Shown here: piece by piece, positions 1-9,649 of the stretch
Numbering within the stretch: position 1 is the stretch's first letter
Layout of the letters: every line of letters starts with the position of its first letter
Source of the DNA: Rhodoblastus sphagnicola
GTDB taxonomy: Bacteria > Pseudomonadota > Alphaproteobacteria > Rhizobiales > Beijerinckiaceae
Length of the DNA: 64,000 bases
Assembly: GCF_002937075.1 (NCBI RefSeq)
Contig: NZ_NHSJ01000057.1
Span: 62,001 to 126,000, forward strand
Direction of reading: 5' to 3'
Position numbers and translations under genes: made by a program
Notes under the pieces: model-generated
Databases searched by the model: none
Told to the model about the DNA's origin: nothing
Seen by the model: the letters and a program-made list of their open reading frames with translations, nothing else

Positions 1-3000
1 CCGGAAATGGTGACATGATCGGCGCGTCCCTTCGACACGCCGGCCGCGACCGTGCCGACGCCCACTTCCGACACCAGTTTGACGGAAATGGCGGCGCGCG
101 GATTGACGTTCTTCAGATCGTAGATCAGCTGCGCCAGATCTTCGATGGAATAGATGTCATGGTGCGGCGGCGGCGAGATCAGGCCGACGCCCTGGGTGGA
201 ATGGCGCACCTTGGCGACGACCGCATCGACCTTGTGGCCGGGCAGTTGCCCGCCTTCGCCGGGCTTGGCGCCCTGCGCCATCTTGATCTGGATCATGTCG
301 GAATTGACGAGATATTCCGTCGTCACGCCGAACCGGCCCGAGGCCACCTGCTTGATGGCCGAGCGCATGGAATCGCCATTGGCCAGCGGCTTGAAGCGGT
401 CGGCTTCCTCGCCGCCCTCGCCGGTGTTGGACTTGCCGCCGATGCGGTTCATGGCGATGGCGAGCGTGGTGTGCGCCTCGCGAGAAATCGAGCCGAACGA
501 CATGGCGCCGGTGGCGAAGCGCTTGACGATGTCGCTGGCGGGTTCGACTTCGCTGATGTCGATCGGCTTGCGGCCGTCTTCGGCGGCATCCTTGATGCGG
601 AACAGGCCGCGAATCGTCAGCAGGTTTTCCGCCTGCTCGTTCAAGAGCTTGGCGAAGGCGCGGTACTTGTCCTGGCTGTTGCCGCGCACCGCGTGCTGGA
701 GCAGCGCGATCGTATCCGGGGTCCAGTTATGCGCTTCGCCGCGGGTGCGGTAGGCGTATTCGCCGCCGACATCGAGCGCGCCGCGATAGACCGGGGCGTC
801 GCCGAAGGCGGTGCGATGGCGCTCGACGGTCTCGCGGGCGATCGCCTCCAGCCCGACGCCGTAGATCGGCGTGGCCGTGCCGGTGAAATAATCCTCCACC
901 AGCTTCTTCGACAGGCCGACCGCGTCGAAAATCTGCGCGCCGCAATAGGACTGGTAGGTCGAAATGCCCATCTTGGACATGACCTTGAGCAGGCCCTTGT
1001 CCACCGCCTTGATGTAGCGCTTGATCGCCTCGTAGCCGTCGACTTCCGCCGGGAATTCGTCGGCCATGTCGGCCAGCGTCTCGAAGGCGAGGTAAGGGTT
1101 GATCGCCTCGGCGCCATAGCCGGCGAGCAGAGCGAAATGATGGACTTCGCGGACTTCGCCGGTTTCGACCACCAGACCCACGGAGGTGCGCAGGCCCTTG
1201 CGGATGAGGTGATGATGCACGGCCGCCGTGGCCAGCAGCGCGGGAATCGGGATGCGGTCCGGGCCGACCATGCGGTCGGACAAAACGATGATGTTGTAGC
1301 CGCCGGTCACCGCCTGTTCGGCGCGGTCGCACAGGCGGTCGAGCATGGGCTTGAGGCCGTCGGCGCCCAGTTCGGCGTCATAGGTGATGTCGAGCGTCTT
1401 GGTGTCGAAGCTGTCCTCGACATGGCCGATCGAGCGGATCTTTTCGAGGTCCGCGTTGGTCAGGATCGGCTGGCGCACTTCCAGCCGCTTCTTCTCGGCC
1501 GTGCCCTTGTGGTCGAGAATGTTCGGGCGCGGGCCGATGAAGGAGACCAGGCTCATCACCAGCTCCTCGCGGATCGGGTCGATCGGCGGGTTGGTGACCT
1601 GGGCGAAATTCTGCTTGAAATAGGTATAGAGCAGCTTCGACTTTGACGAGAGCGGGGAGATCGGGGTGTCCGCGCCCATCGAGCCGATGGCTTCCTGGCC
1701 GGTGACGGCCATGGGCGCCATCAGGAAGCTGATGTCTTCCTGGGTGTAGCCGAAGGCCTGCTGGCGGTCGAGCAGCGGCACGTCGGTGCGCGAGGCGCCG
1801 GCTTCCACGGGCTTCAGATCTTCCAGCACGATTTGCGAATGGTTGAGCCATTGCTTGTAGGGATGATGCTTGGCCAGCGCGCTCTTGATCTCGTCGTCGG
1901 CGACGATGCGGCCCTGCTCCAGATCGACCAGCAACATGCGGCCGGGTTGCAGCCGCCATTTGGTGACGATCTTTTCTTCCGGAATCGGCAGCACGCCCAT
2001 TTCCGACGCCATCACCACGAGACCGTCGTCGGTGACGAGATAGCGGGCGGGGCGCAGGCCGTTGCGGTCGAGCGTGGCGCCGATCTGGCGGCCGTCGGTG
2101 AAGGCCACCGCCGCGGGGCCGTCCCACGGCTCCATCAGCGCGGCGTGATATTCGTAGAAGGCGCGGCGGTCTTCATCCATCAGCGGGTTGCCGGCCCAGG
2201 CCTCCGGGATCAGCATCATCATGGCGTGGGCCAGCGAATAGCCGCCCTGCACCAGGAATTCCAACGCATTGTCGAAACAGGCGGTGTCGGACTGGCCCTC
2301 GTAGGAGATCGGCCACAGCTTCGAGATTTCGTCGCCGAACAGCGGCGAGGACACCGAGGCCTGACGCGCCGCCATCCAGTTCACATTGCCGCGCAGCGTG
2401 TTGATCTCGCCGTTATGGGCGACCATGCGATAGGGATGCGCCAACTGCCAGGACGGAAACGTGTTGGTCGAGAAACGCTGATGCACCAGCGCGATGGCGG
2501 TCTCGACGCGCTCGTCCTGAAGGTCGAGGAAATAGCCGCCGAGCGCGGTGGCGACCAGCAGACCCTTGTAGACGATGGTGCGCGAGGACAGCGACACCGG
2601 ATACCAGCCTCTCGTCCGCTTGTCGGCGAGGGCGCGCACATCGTTGGAGACGATCTTGCGGATCAGGAACAGCTTGCGCTCGAACAGATCCTGTCCGCGC
2701 GCGTTTTCGCCCTTGGCGATGAACACCTGGCGGCAAGCGGGCTCGGTCGGGATGACGGATTCGCCGAGCACGGAGGGATCGACCGGCACGTCGCGCCAGC
2801 CCAGCAGTTTCTGGCCCTGGGCGGCGATGGCGCGCTCGAAAATGTCCTGGACGATCTTGCGGCCTTCGGGATCGCGCGGGAAGAACAGGCTGCCGACGGC
2901 ATATTCGCCGGGTTCGGGCAGCGAGAAGCCGAGACGCTTGGCCTCCTCGACGAAGAAGCGATGGGGGATCTGCATCAACATGCCGCAGCCGTCGCCGGCC

Positions 3001-3311
3001 TTGGGGTCCGCGCCGACCGCGCCGCGATGGTCGAGATTGAGCAGGATTTGCAGGCCCATGCGCACGAACTCGTGCGACTTTTTGTTATGCATGTTGGCGA
3101 CGAAGCCCACGCCGCAGGCGTCATGCTCGTTGCGGGGATCGTAAAGGCCCTGCGCCAAGGGGAGGCCATCGGCTTGCAGACCATTCACGGCAGACGTATC
3201 CATACCAGCATCCTTCTCGGCGTGAGCGGCGGCGGGGGTTTCCTTCGCGGCGATCTTCCCGTCATGCCGGGCGAAATCGCGCGAAAAATCAGAACCCTGC
3301 TGCTTGTTCAT
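1..3311 (-). CDS. gltB: Glutamate synthase large subunit, 3' end beyond the left edge
   Basis: Large subunit of glutamate synthase (GOGAT), which moves the amide nitrogen of glutamine onto 2-oxoglutarate in the cytoplasm. The minus strand reads from ATG 3311 to the window edge without a stop. The Ntn-type glutaminase nucleophile is Cys66 in NEHDACGVGF, after a leader that would be removed on maturation; an alternative in-frame ATG at 3203 would make it Cys30. The frame continues through the amidotransferase and central domains into the FMN-binding domain and is cut in the conserved motif GRADHVTISG. About 1,103 codons are present of roughly 1,500-1,550 usual for the family, so the Fe-S cysteines and GXGXG domain lie outside. 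gltD is not visible and may lie further left. The long plus-strand ORFs here are mirror ORFs. Confidence 0.96.
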   Translation of the reverse strand, partial: MNKQQGSDFSRDFARHDGKIAAKETPAAAHAEKDAGMDTSAVNGLQADGLPLAQGLYDPRNEHDACGVGFVANMHNKKSHEFVRMGLQILLNLDHRGAVGADPKAGDGCGMLMQIPHRFFVEEAKRLGFSLPEPGEYAVGSLFFPRDPEGRKIVQDIFERAIAAQGQKLLGWRDVPVDPSVLGESVIPTEPACRQVFIAKGENARGQDLFERKLFLIRKIVSNDVRALADKRTRGWYPVSLSSRTIVYKGLLVATALGGYFLDLQDERVETAIALVHQRFSTNTFPSWQLAHPYRMVAHNGEINTLRGNVNWMAARQASVSSPLFGDEISKLWPISYEGQSDTACFDNALEFLVQGGYSLAHAMMMLIPEAWAGNPLMDEDRRAFYEYHAALMEPWDGPAAVAFTDGRQIGATLDRNGLRPARYLVTDDGLVVMASEMGVLPIPEEKIVTKWRLQPGRMLLVDLEQGRIVADDEIKSALAKHHPYKQWLNHSQIVLEDLKPVEAGASRTDVPLLDRQQAFGYTQEDISFLMAPMAVTGQEAIGSMGADTPISPLSSKSKLLYTYFKQNFAQVTNPPIDPIREELVMSLVSFIGPRPNILDHKGTAEKKRLEVRQPILTNADLEKIRSIGHVEDSFDTKTLDITYDAELGADGLKPMLDRLCDRAEQAVTGGYNIIVLSDRMVGPDRIPIPALLATAAVHHHLIRKGLRTSVGLVVETGEVREVHHFALLAGYGAEAINPYLAFETLADMADEFPAEVDGYEAIKRYIKAVDKGLLKVMSKMGISTYQSYCGAQIFDAVGLSKKLVEDYFTGTATPIYGVGLEAIARETVERHRTAFGDAPVYRGALDVGGEYAYRTRGEAHNWTPDTIALLQHAVRGNSQDKYRAFAKLLNEQAENLLTIRGLFRIKDAAEDGRKPIDISEVEPASDIVKRFATGAMSFGSISREAHTTLAIAMNRIGGKSNTGEGGEEADRFKPLANGDSMRSAIKQVASGRFGVTTEYLVNSDMIQIKMAQGAKPGEGGQLPGHKVDAVVAKVRHSTQGVGLISPPPHHDIYSIEDLAQLIYDLKNVNPRAAISVKLVSEVGVGTVAAGVSKGRADHVTIS

Positions 3312-3761
3312 GCCCGTTCATCCCGCCCGTTGCCCAGACCAAACCTTTTTGCGTGGCGGGGCCTGTCCGCCTCCGCCCCATCGCGCGCTTCACGAGGTCG
3401 CGGCGCGCCGAATGGTCAGTAAGGCTGTCCTATTTGGCGGCGCGCGACATTGCCAGAATTGCATCCCCCGCACAAGCCGTCTTTATGCACGGTTCGCAAG
3501 ATTTCAATGCGATGCGGCTTCCGCAAGGTCGCTGTGCGATCCGCGACACCAATATCGCGTGGAATTCCTTGAGGAGGAAGCAAAATTCCACGCGAAAGGC
3601 CGACGATATCAAAAATGGATCGTTGGGGTATCTCGTATGATTTCACGCCACGAACCGGACGCGCTTTCCACGCAAGGCTCGCGGCAGGATAAAGCTCTAA
3701 GCTGCCTGCCGGCATGAAACGATTTTGAGCCGTTGCGGCTCGCGCCTGCGAAAGGGAAAAG
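3312..3761. other. Divergent intergenic region upstream of gltB and the 3762 gene
   Basis: About 450 bases separate the divergent starts of gltB and the exported-protein gene. ORFs crossing it are short, overlap in several frames and resemble nothing recognised. It should hold promoters for both genes, but no convincing -35/-10 pair was found. The only clear structure is the inverted repeat at 3555-3595. Confidence 0.6.
3555..3595. repeat. 12-bp perfect inverted repeat upstream of gltB
   Basis: TCGCGTGGAATT (3555-3566) and AATTCCACGCGA (3584-3595) form a perfect 12-bp stem with a 17-base loop. No U-run follows on either strand, so it is not a simple rho-independent terminator. It lies about 245 bases upstream of gltB on that gene's strand and about 165 bases upstream of the 3762 gene. 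A dyad operator or leader hairpin is possible; its role is unknown. Confidence 0.6.
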
Positions 3762-4409
3762 ATGTCGCGCTTTGCGTATTCGCGGTTGGGATTGGCGGCG
3801 CTGGCCATCTTTCTGGCCGGGGCGCCGGCCGGCGCCGGCTCCTTAATGGATATGGATATCGATACCGGCCCTTATTTCAAGTTCTTCTTCAGCGCGCCGG
3901 ACAAACCGCGGCCCGTGGTGGCGTTGCGCCCGCACCGCGTTGGCGCGATCCTGCGCCGCGAGGGGGCGCGCATGATCGGCAGGCCGCTCGTGCGCGGTTT
4001 TGAAATCGTGGCCTTCGGACGATTTCCCTCGGGCGAGGAGCGCAAGTTCACGCTGGACGCGGAAACCGGCGGAATCCTGACCGTGACGCTTTCGCGCCCG
4101 GCTCCGGAACGGCCGCGTCCGCGCGTCAATGGCGACGAACCGCCGGATATTCCGCTCGGGCGTCCGGTCCATCCGGCCGGCCCCCTGGATGCCGATCACC
4201 TCGGAACGCCGCCGCCTCCGTCGCCGCCGGAGGAGGTGCTTCCCCCGCCGCCGCCGAAACAGGTCGAGGAGCCGCCTCCGCCCCCGCCGATGATCGAGGA
4301 GGGGGAGATTGTCGAAGCGCCGCCGGAGCGCAGGCCGGATCCCAATGCCGCGCTCAGCCCGATCAAGCCGCTGAAGGGCGCGCCAAAGATCGAGAAGCTG
4401 CCACAGTGA
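3762..4409 (+). CDS. Exported proline-rich protein of unknown function
   Basis: 215 residues. A purine-rich AAAGGGAAAAG stands directly before ATG 3762. Residues 1-25 look like a signal peptide (basic start, hydrophobic core, APAGAG near the cleavage site). Residues 26-115 are a mixed, probably folded part; from about 120 the chain is dominated by proline and glutamate, with runs such as PPPPSPPEE and EEPPPPPPMIEEGE, ending near IEKLPQ. The tail suggests a periplasmic or envelope protein with an extended segment, but no family was recognised. It stands alone, divergent from gltB. Confidence 0.72.
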   Translation: MSRFAYSRLGLAALAIFLAGAPAGAGSLMDMDIDTGPYFKFFFSAPDKPRPVVALRPHRVGAILRREGARMIGRPLVRGFEIVAFGRFPSGEERKFTLDAETGGILTVTLSRPAPERPRPRVNGDEPPDIPLGRPVHPAGPLDADHLGTPPPPSPPEEVLPPPPPKQVEEPPPPPPMIEEGEIVEAPPERRPDPNAALSPIKPLKGAPKIEKLPQ

Positions 4410-4433
4410 TGCGGAAAAGACTCGCTGATTCCG

Positions 4434-4544
4434 CCGTCATGGCCGGGCGTCGTCCCGGCCATCCACGCCGTTCAGCTTGCTTGCGCATTCGGCGCTTCGG
4501 CGACGGATCGGCGTGGATGCCCGCGACAAGCGCGGGCATGACGG
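4434..4544. repeat. Pair of inverted REP-like palindromic units
   Basis: Two related units in opposite orientation: 4434-4469 (starts CCGTCATGGCCGGGC, ends CATCCACGCC) and 4510-4544 (starts GGCGTGGATGCCCGC, ends GCGGGCATGACGG). Each is also internally palindromic (GCCGGGC..GTCCCGGC; GCCCGCG..CGCGGGC). This resembles a dispersed intergenic repeat common in Hyphomicrobiales. It separates the convergent 3762 gene and hsp20 and could stop transcription from both sides. Confidence 0.7.
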
Positions 4545-4610
4545 ATTGAACCGGGTCGCGAAAAGACGGGCGCCGCATTGCGCCCGTCAGGTTGTTCTTC
4601 CTATCGAGAA

Positions 4611-5087
4611 TTACGCGGCGTTCTCCACCGCGCGCGGGCCAGCCTCCTTGGAGCGTGGCGCGCCCTGACCGATCGGGATTTGGCGCGGGCGCTGGGCCTC
4701 GGGAATCTCGCGGACGAGATCGACGTGGAGCAGGCCGTTTTCCAGCTTCGCCCCCGTGACCAGAACGTGGTCGGCGAGTTGGAAGCGGCGCTCGAAGGCG
4801 CGGGCGGCTATGCCCTGATAAAGCACTTCGCGTGTCTCGCCATCGGCTTGCGCATCCTTGGCGCCCTTGATGGTGAGCGTGTTCTCGCGTGATTCGATCG
4901 ACAATTCGTCCTCGCCAAAGCCCGCGACCGCGAGGGTCAGACGGTAGGCGTTGTCGCCGGTGCGTTCGATGTTATAGGGCGGGTAGGCGGCGGGCGCCTC
5001 GGCGCCGGCGCTCTGGTCGAGCAGCGAAAACAGCCGATCGAAGCCGATGGTGGAGCGGTAGAGCGGAGAGAGATCGAAAGTGCGCAT
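4611..5087 (-). CDS. Small heat shock protein, Hsp20 (IbpA-type)
   Basis: 158 residues, typical of an Hsp20. It should bind unfolding proteins in the cytoplasm and keep them refoldable. The alpha-crystallin domain spans about residues 35-130, with YNIERTGDNAYRLTLAVAGF at its start and LENGLLHVDLVRE near its end. The N-terminal MRTFDLSPLYRSTIGFDRLF is typical of the IbpA class. The start at 5087 is fixed by GGAGGA followed by ATATGAC before the ATG; the reading frame stays open upstream but without such a site. No CIRCE or ROSE element was recognised in the short 5' region, so its heat control is not clear from sequence. Confidence 0.93.
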   Translation of the reverse strand: MRTFDLSPLYRSTIGFDRLFSLLDQSAGAEAPAAYPPYNIERTGDNAYRLTLAVAGFGEDELSIESRENTLTIKGAKDAQADGETREVLYQGIAARAFERRFQLADHVLVTGAKLENGLLHVDLVREIPEAQRPRQIPIGQGAPRSKEAGPRAVENAA

Positions 5088-5252
5088 GTCATATCCTCCA
5101 TTGAGCGACATGGTGAGCGATACATCCGGTCGGGCCGGCTGTTCGGCCGGACCGTCGCGCGTCCATTTTGGCCCGCGCAATATGGATTTGGGCGTGCGAA
5201 ACGGCTTTTCAAGACGGCCGCGCGCGTTATGGTGAAAAAAAGAGACGCACTC

Positions 5253-6215
5253 ATGGATCTGTTCGACTCGCCCGCCAACCCTTGCCCGCCCGGCTCCAAT
5301 GTCGTGCGCCTGCGGGCGCGCGACGGCGCCCTTTTGCGCGCCGCCTACTGGCGGCCGGAGGCGAAAGCGCGCGGGACCGTCGTCATCTTGCAGGGGCGTT
5401 CGGAATTCATCGAGAAATATTACGAGATAATCGGCGAATTGCTGGAGCGCGGCTATTTCGTCGTCGCCTTCGACTGGCGCGGGCAGGGCCTGTCGCCGCG
5501 CCTGCTGGCCAATCCGGCCAAGGGGCATGTGCTCCATTCCGCCGACTACCGCCACGATCTCGACGCGCTGGTAGAGCAGGTGCTCGGTCCCGACGCGCCA
5601 AAACCCTGGTTCGCCCTGGCGCATTCCATGGGGGCGGCGGCGCTGTTCGATCACGCGGCGGCGCGGGGCGGCTCGCCGTTCGCGCGCGTGGTCGCCACCG
5701 CGCCCATGCTGGCGCTGCACGGCTTTCCCGGTTCGGACTACGCCCGCGCCCTGGCGGATATTTTCGTCTTCGCCGGCCTGTCGCGCATGTTCATCCCCGG
5801 CGGCGGCGCCACCATGCTGTGCGAGAAGCGGTTCGAGGGCAATATCCTCAGTTCGGATCGCCCGCGCTTCGAACGCACGGCCAGGATCGTCGCCGCCTGT
5901 CCGCGCTTGCGCCTCGGCGAGCCGACGGTGGGATGGGTTCACGCCGCCTATCAATTGATGGACCGCCTCGTCGAACCCGGCTTCGCCGAGCGCATCAATG
6001 TCCCGGTGCTGATGCTGGCGGCGGGCGACGAACGGCTGGTGTCCACGCCGGCGGTGGAAAATCTGGCGAAACGGCTGAAGAACGCCCTGTGCGTGGTGCT
6101 GCCCGGCGCGCGCCATGAAATCATGATGGAGCGCCCGGAAATCCGCGCGAAATTCTGGGCGGCGTTTGACACCTTCATTCCCGGCGAGCCATTGCTGCCG
6201 GCGGCGCATGCGTGA
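5253..6215 (+). CDS. Alpha/beta hydrolase, lysophospholipase-like
   Basis: 320 residues from ATG 5253; an in-frame ATG at 5229 is possible but lacks a ribosome site, while AAGAGA precedes 5253. The fold is that of the COG2267 lysophospholipase/monoglyceride lipase group: oxyanion-side motif VVILQGRSEFIEKY, an FDWRGQGLS strand-turn, nucleophile elbow AHSMGAA (Ser near residue 125), a late Asp in AAGDERLVST and a His in GARHEIMME. The substrate is probably a lysophospholipid or acylglycerol, but the sequence alone does not say. ndvA follows 41 bases downstream in the same direction, so the two may be co-transcribed. Confidence 0.85.
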   Translation: MDLFDSPANPCPPGSNVVRLRARDGALLRAAYWRPEAKARGTVVILQGRSEFIEKYYEIIGELLERGYFVVAFDWRGQGLSPRLLANPAKGHVLHSADYRHDLDALVEQVLGPDAPKPWFALAHSMGAAALFDHAAARGGSPFARVVATAPMLALHGFPGSDYARALADIFVFAGLSRMFIPGGGATMLCEKRFEGNILSSDRPRFERTARIVAACPRLRLGEPTVGWVHAAYQLMDRLVEPGFAERINVPVLMLAAGDERLVSTPAVENLAKRLKNALCVVLPGARHEIMMERPEIRAKFWAAFDTFIPGEPLLPAAHA

Positions 6216-6256
6216 CATCGCCGCCACGGGCGGCATGGAAGATATCGGCTGAATTG

Positions 6257-8020
6257 ATGTCCATCATAAAAGTTTACGGCCGTATCCTGCGCCAGCTCGC
6301 GCCGGAAAAAAACCTCGCCATCCTCCTGGTGATCGCCAATCTGGCGCTGGCCGCCGCGCAATTCGTCGAACCCGTGCTGTTCGGGCGCATCATCGACGCC
6401 ATGACCAGGCTGGACGCGCATGGCAAGCACGACACCTGGCTGACGTTACAACCGCTGATCGTCGCCTGGGTCGGGTTCGGCCTGTTTTCCATCGTCGCCG
6501 CCGTCACCGTCGCGCTGCATTCCGACCGTCTCTCGCATCGCCGCCGCCTCGCCGCGATGGCCGAATATTTCGACCATATTCTCGGATTGCCGCTGAGTTT
6601 TCACACCGCCACCCATTCCGGACGGCTGTTGAAAGTCATGCTGGACGCGGCCGGCGGCATGTTCGTGATCTGGCTGTCGTTTTTCCGCGAGAACTGCGCC
6701 GCGCTGGTCTCCCTGTTCGTGCTGCTGCCGACCACCTTGTTCCTCAACTGGCGGCTCGGTCTGATCCTCGTCATTCTCGTGGCCTTTTTCGGCGTCCTCA
6801 CCACTTTCGTCATCCGCCGCACCCATGGACTTCAGGCCAATGTCGAGGTTTTCAACGCCCAACTGGCCGAGCGCGCCTCCGACGTGCTCGGCAATCTGCC
6901 GGTGATCCAGTCCTTCACCCGCATCGAGAACGAATCGCGCGGGTTGCAGGACATCATCCACCGCGTGCTGACCGCGCAATTGCCGGTGCTGTCGTGGTGG
7001 GCGCTGGCCACGGTCGCCACCCGCGCCGCCTCGACCCTGTCGCTGGTCGGCATCTTCCTGGTCGGCGTCTGGCTGCACCTGCACAAGCTGGCGACCATCG
7101 GCGAAATCGTCACCTTCATGAATTTCGCCACCATGCTGATCGCGCGGCTGGAAGGCGTGGTCGGCTTTTTCAACAATCTGCTGATGCAGGCGCCCAAGAT
7201 CGGCGAATTCTTCGAGATCATGGAGACCTCGCCGGCCATAGCCGACAAGGCCGGCGCGCTCGACCCCGGCCGTCTGCGCGGCGAAGTCACTTTCGACCAC
7301 GTCAGCTTCGGCTATGAGTCCCGGCGGATCGCGGTCGATGACGTGTCGTTCACGGTCAAGCCGGGCGAGACCGTCGCCCTGGTCGGCGCGACCGGGTCGG
7401 GCAAATCCACCACGCTCAGTCTGCTGCACCGCGCCATGGACCCCAATTCCGGCGCCGTCCGCATCGACGGCATCGACATCCGCGACATCAAGCTTTCGGC
7501 CTTGCGACGCAATATCGGCGTGGTGTTCCAGGAGCCGATGCTGTTTGCCCGCTCCATCGAGGAAAATCTGCGCGTCGGCAAGATCGACGCCACGGCGGAG
7601 GAGATCGGCCTTGCGCTGAAGCGGGCGCAGGCGAGCGACTTCGTCTCCCGGCAGGTGGACGGGGTGAAAACCATTGTCGGGGAGCGCGGCCGGTCGCTGT
7701 CGGGCGGCGAGCGCCAGCGCGTCTCCATCGCCCGCGCCCTGCTGAAAGACCCGCCGATCATGGTGTTCGACGAGGCGACCTCCGCGCTCGACGCCGCCAC
7801 GGAAAAGCAGTTGCAGGCGGCGCTGGAAGCCGCCACCCACGGGCGCACCACTTTCGTGATCGCGCATCGCCTCGCCACCATTCGCGGCGCCAACCGCATC
7901 ATGGTGTTCGAGCAGGGCAGGATCGTCGAGACCGGGACGTTCGACGAACTGGTGGCGCGCGACGGCCGTTTCGCGGCTTTGGCGCGGGCGCAATTCATGG
8001 CGGGGGAGCCGGCGCATTGA
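6257..8020 (+). CDS. ndvA: Cyclic beta-glucan ABC exporter, ATPase-permease (NdvA/ChvA type)
   Basis: 587 residues from ATG 6257 (MSIIKVYGRILRQL), matching the NdvA start; an upstream in-frame start at 6212 lacks that homology. The N-terminal half is a six-helix ABC exporter membrane domain and the C-terminal half the nucleotide-binding domain: Walker A GATGSGKST, signature LSGGERQRVSIARALL, Walker B PPIMVFDEATSALD, switch His in VIAHRLATI. NdvA/ChvA proteins export cyclic beta-1,2-glucan to the periplasm, important for osmoadaptation and host interaction in rhizobia. The glucan synthase (ndvB/chvB) is not in the window, so the substrate is inferred from family resemblance. A general lipid or drug exporter is the alternative. 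Confidence 0.87.
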   Translation: MSIIKVYGRILRQLAPEKNLAILLVIANLALAAAQFVEPVLFGRIIDAMTRLDAHGKHDTWLTLQPLIVAWVGFGLFSIVAAVTVALHSDRLSHRRRLAAMAEYFDHILGLPLSFHTATHSGRLLKVMLDAAGGMFVIWLSFFRENCAALVSLFVLLPTTLFLNWRLGLILVILVAFFGVLTTFVIRRTHGLQANVEVFNAQLAERASDVLGNLPVIQSFTRIENESRGLQDIIHRVLTAQLPVLSWWALATVATRAASTLSLVGIFLVGVWLHLHKLATIGEIVTFMNFATMLIARLEGVVGFFNNLLMQAPKIGEFFEIMETSPAIADKAGALDPGRLRGEVTFDHVSFGYESRRIAVDDVSFTVKPGETVALVGATGSGKSTTLSLLHRAMDPNSGAVRIDGIDIRDIKLSALRRNIGVVFQEPMLFARSIEENLRVGKIDATAEEIGLALKRAQASDFVSRQVDGVKTIVGERGRSLSGGERQRVSIARALLKDPPIMVFDEATSALDAATEKQLQAALEAATHGRTTFVIAHRLATIRGANRIMVFEQGRIVETGTFDELVARDGRFAALARAQFMAGEPAH

Positions 8021-8082
8021 GCTAACCATCCCTTCACGATGCTGCGCGTAAATGGCCTATCGCAACGTCACGAGCAGCGCGC

Positions 8083-9564
8083 ATGACCCGGGAAAAGCTT
8101 TTCGCACTTCTGGCCCTTGCCGTGCTGGCGCTGACGCTGGCGACGCCGATCCCGGCGATGGCGGACTATCTCAACCATCTCGCGCGCATGCGCCTGCTCG
8201 CCGCCGAGCGGGCCGGCGATGTTTCGCCCTATTACATGGCGGCCTGGAGCTTTTATCCCAATCTCGCCATGGACCTGATCGTTCCGCCGCTGTCGCGTTG
8301 GCTGGACGTCGAGACGGCGGCGCGACTGTTCGTGTTCGCCACGCAGGCGCTGACGATTTCGGGCGCGGTGGCGGTGGAGATCGCCGTCAAGAAGCGCTTC
8401 GACTATGCCGGCTTTATTGCCCTGCTGTTCGCCTATGCCTTCCCCTTCGCCTGGGGGTTTGTGAACTTCAGCTTCGGGCTTGGTCTCGCGCTGTGGGGAA
8501 TCGCCTGCTGGATCGTTTTCCGCGAGACATTTTTCGCGCGCGCCATCGCCCACACGCTGTTCGTCGCCGCTTTGTTCGCCGCCCATCTGTTCGCGCTCGG
8601 CCTCTATGGGTTTACGCTGGGCGTTTATGAACTTTGGCGTTTCCACGAGCGGCGCGCGGCGAAAGATCTTGTCGGCGCCTTGGCCGTGCTGGCGGCGCCC
8701 GCGCTCGTCGCCGGCGCGGCGCTGCTGCTGTCGGGCGGCTCGGTGGGCCAGCAGGGCAATTCCTGGGATTTCGCCTTCAAGCCGCTGTGGCCGCTGGTCG
8801 CCGCCAACGGCTACAGCACGCCGCTTTCGACGCTCATTCTGGCGCTGCTGCTGCTGACCGCGCTGCGCCTGCGCCGCGCCAACGGCCTTGTCGCCGTGCA
8901 GGCCGGCGGCTGGCTGGCGGCGGGTTTCGCGCTGCTCTACGTCGCCACGCCGCAAATGCTGTTCGACACCGCTTATGTCGATGTCCGCGTGCTGGTCGCC
9001 GCCGCGCTGATCCTGCCCGGCTTCATTGGCTTGCGCTTTCCCGATCCGGTGTGGGAGCGCCGGGTCAATCTCGCCACGCTGGCGCTGATCTGCGTCAATC
9101 TGGCTTTTGTCGGCTGGCTCTGGACCTCCTATCGCGCCGATTACGCGGCGATGATCCAGTCCTTCGCCCAGATCGACAGGGGGACGAAAATTCTGGTGGC
9201 GCGGGCCAATGACGAATCCCCGTTCAGCGGCCAGACCATCGAGCCGATGATCCACGCGCCGACGCTGGCGGCGTCCTACGACAAGGCGCTGGTGTCCTCG
9301 GTGATGGCGCTGAAGGGCAAGCAGCCGCTGACCTCGCGGCCGGGTTATGAAAAGCTCAACGTTCAGGACGCCGGGAGCATCACCGTGGCGGATCTGGCCG
9401 TGATGGCCGATCAAGCGGTTGGATTGTTCGCCCATTGGCCTGATGATTTCGGCTATCTCTATGTGATCGGCGCGCCCGGCGAAAACCCGTTCCCCGCCCG
9501 GCTCGAACCTTTGCGCGTCGAGCGCCGCTTCACGCTCTACCGCATCCGCAAGCCCGGCCGCTGA
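8083..9564 (+). CDS. Multi-pass membrane protein, glycosyltransferase-like topology
   Basis: 493 residues, start MTREKLFALLALAVLALTLA. Roughly ten hydrophobic segments fill residues 1-370, followed by a soluble C-terminal part of about 110 residues. The early DYLNHLARMRLL follows the first membrane segment, where polyisoprenyl-phosphate-sugar glycosyltransferases (GT-C/DUF2029 type) carry an acidic catalytic motif. That topology suggests a membrane glycosyltransferase or related envelope enzyme, but no family was firmly recognised. It follows ndvA by 62 bases in the same direction, which loosely supports an envelope role. Confidence 0.72.
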   Translation: MTREKLFALLALAVLALTLATPIPAMADYLNHLARMRLLAAERAGDVSPYYMAAWSFYPNLAMDLIVPPLSRWLDVETAARLFVFATQALTISGAVAVEIAVKKRFDYAGFIALLFAYAFPFAWGFVNFSFGLGLALWGIACWIVFRETFFARAIAHTLFVAALFAAHLFALGLYGFTLGVYELWRFHERRAAKDLVGALAVLAAPALVAGAALLLSGGSVGQQGNSWDFAFKPLWPLVAANGYSTPLSTLILALLLLTALRLRRANGLVAVQAGGWLAAGFALLYVATPQMLFDTAYVDVRVLVAAALILPGFIGLRFPDPVWERRVNLATLALICVNLAFVGWLWTSYRADYAAMIQSFAQIDRGTKILVARANDESPFSGQTIEPMIHAPTLAASYDKALVSSVMALKGKQPLTSRPGYEKLNVQDAGSITVADLAVMADQAVGLFAHWPDDFGYLYVIGAPGENPFPARLEPLRVERRFTLYRIRKPGR

Positions 9565-9615
9565 CGCAGCATTTCGTGCGTCTCTGTCGGCCAGACCCGA
9601 TGAATCCACCGCGCC

Positions 9616-9638
9616 CCTTCTCCCGCAAGGGGAGAAGG
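9616..9638. repeat. Short palindromic dispersed repeat
   Basis: CCTTCTCCC and GGGAGAAGG flank the five bases GCAAG. The same unit occurs at 27898-27920 and, in both orientations, at the ends of the 35748-35893 element. It lies between two convergent genes, where it could form a terminator-like hairpin. Confidence 0.7.
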
Positions 9639-9649
9639 AAGCGCCCCGG

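Noticed and set aside
15-3422. Long plus-strand ORFs opposite gltB
   Set aside because: They mirror the codon structure of gltB (GC-rich third positions), have Arg/His/Gly/Ala/Asp-rich low-complexity composition and no domain; the minus strand encodes an unmistakable GltB.
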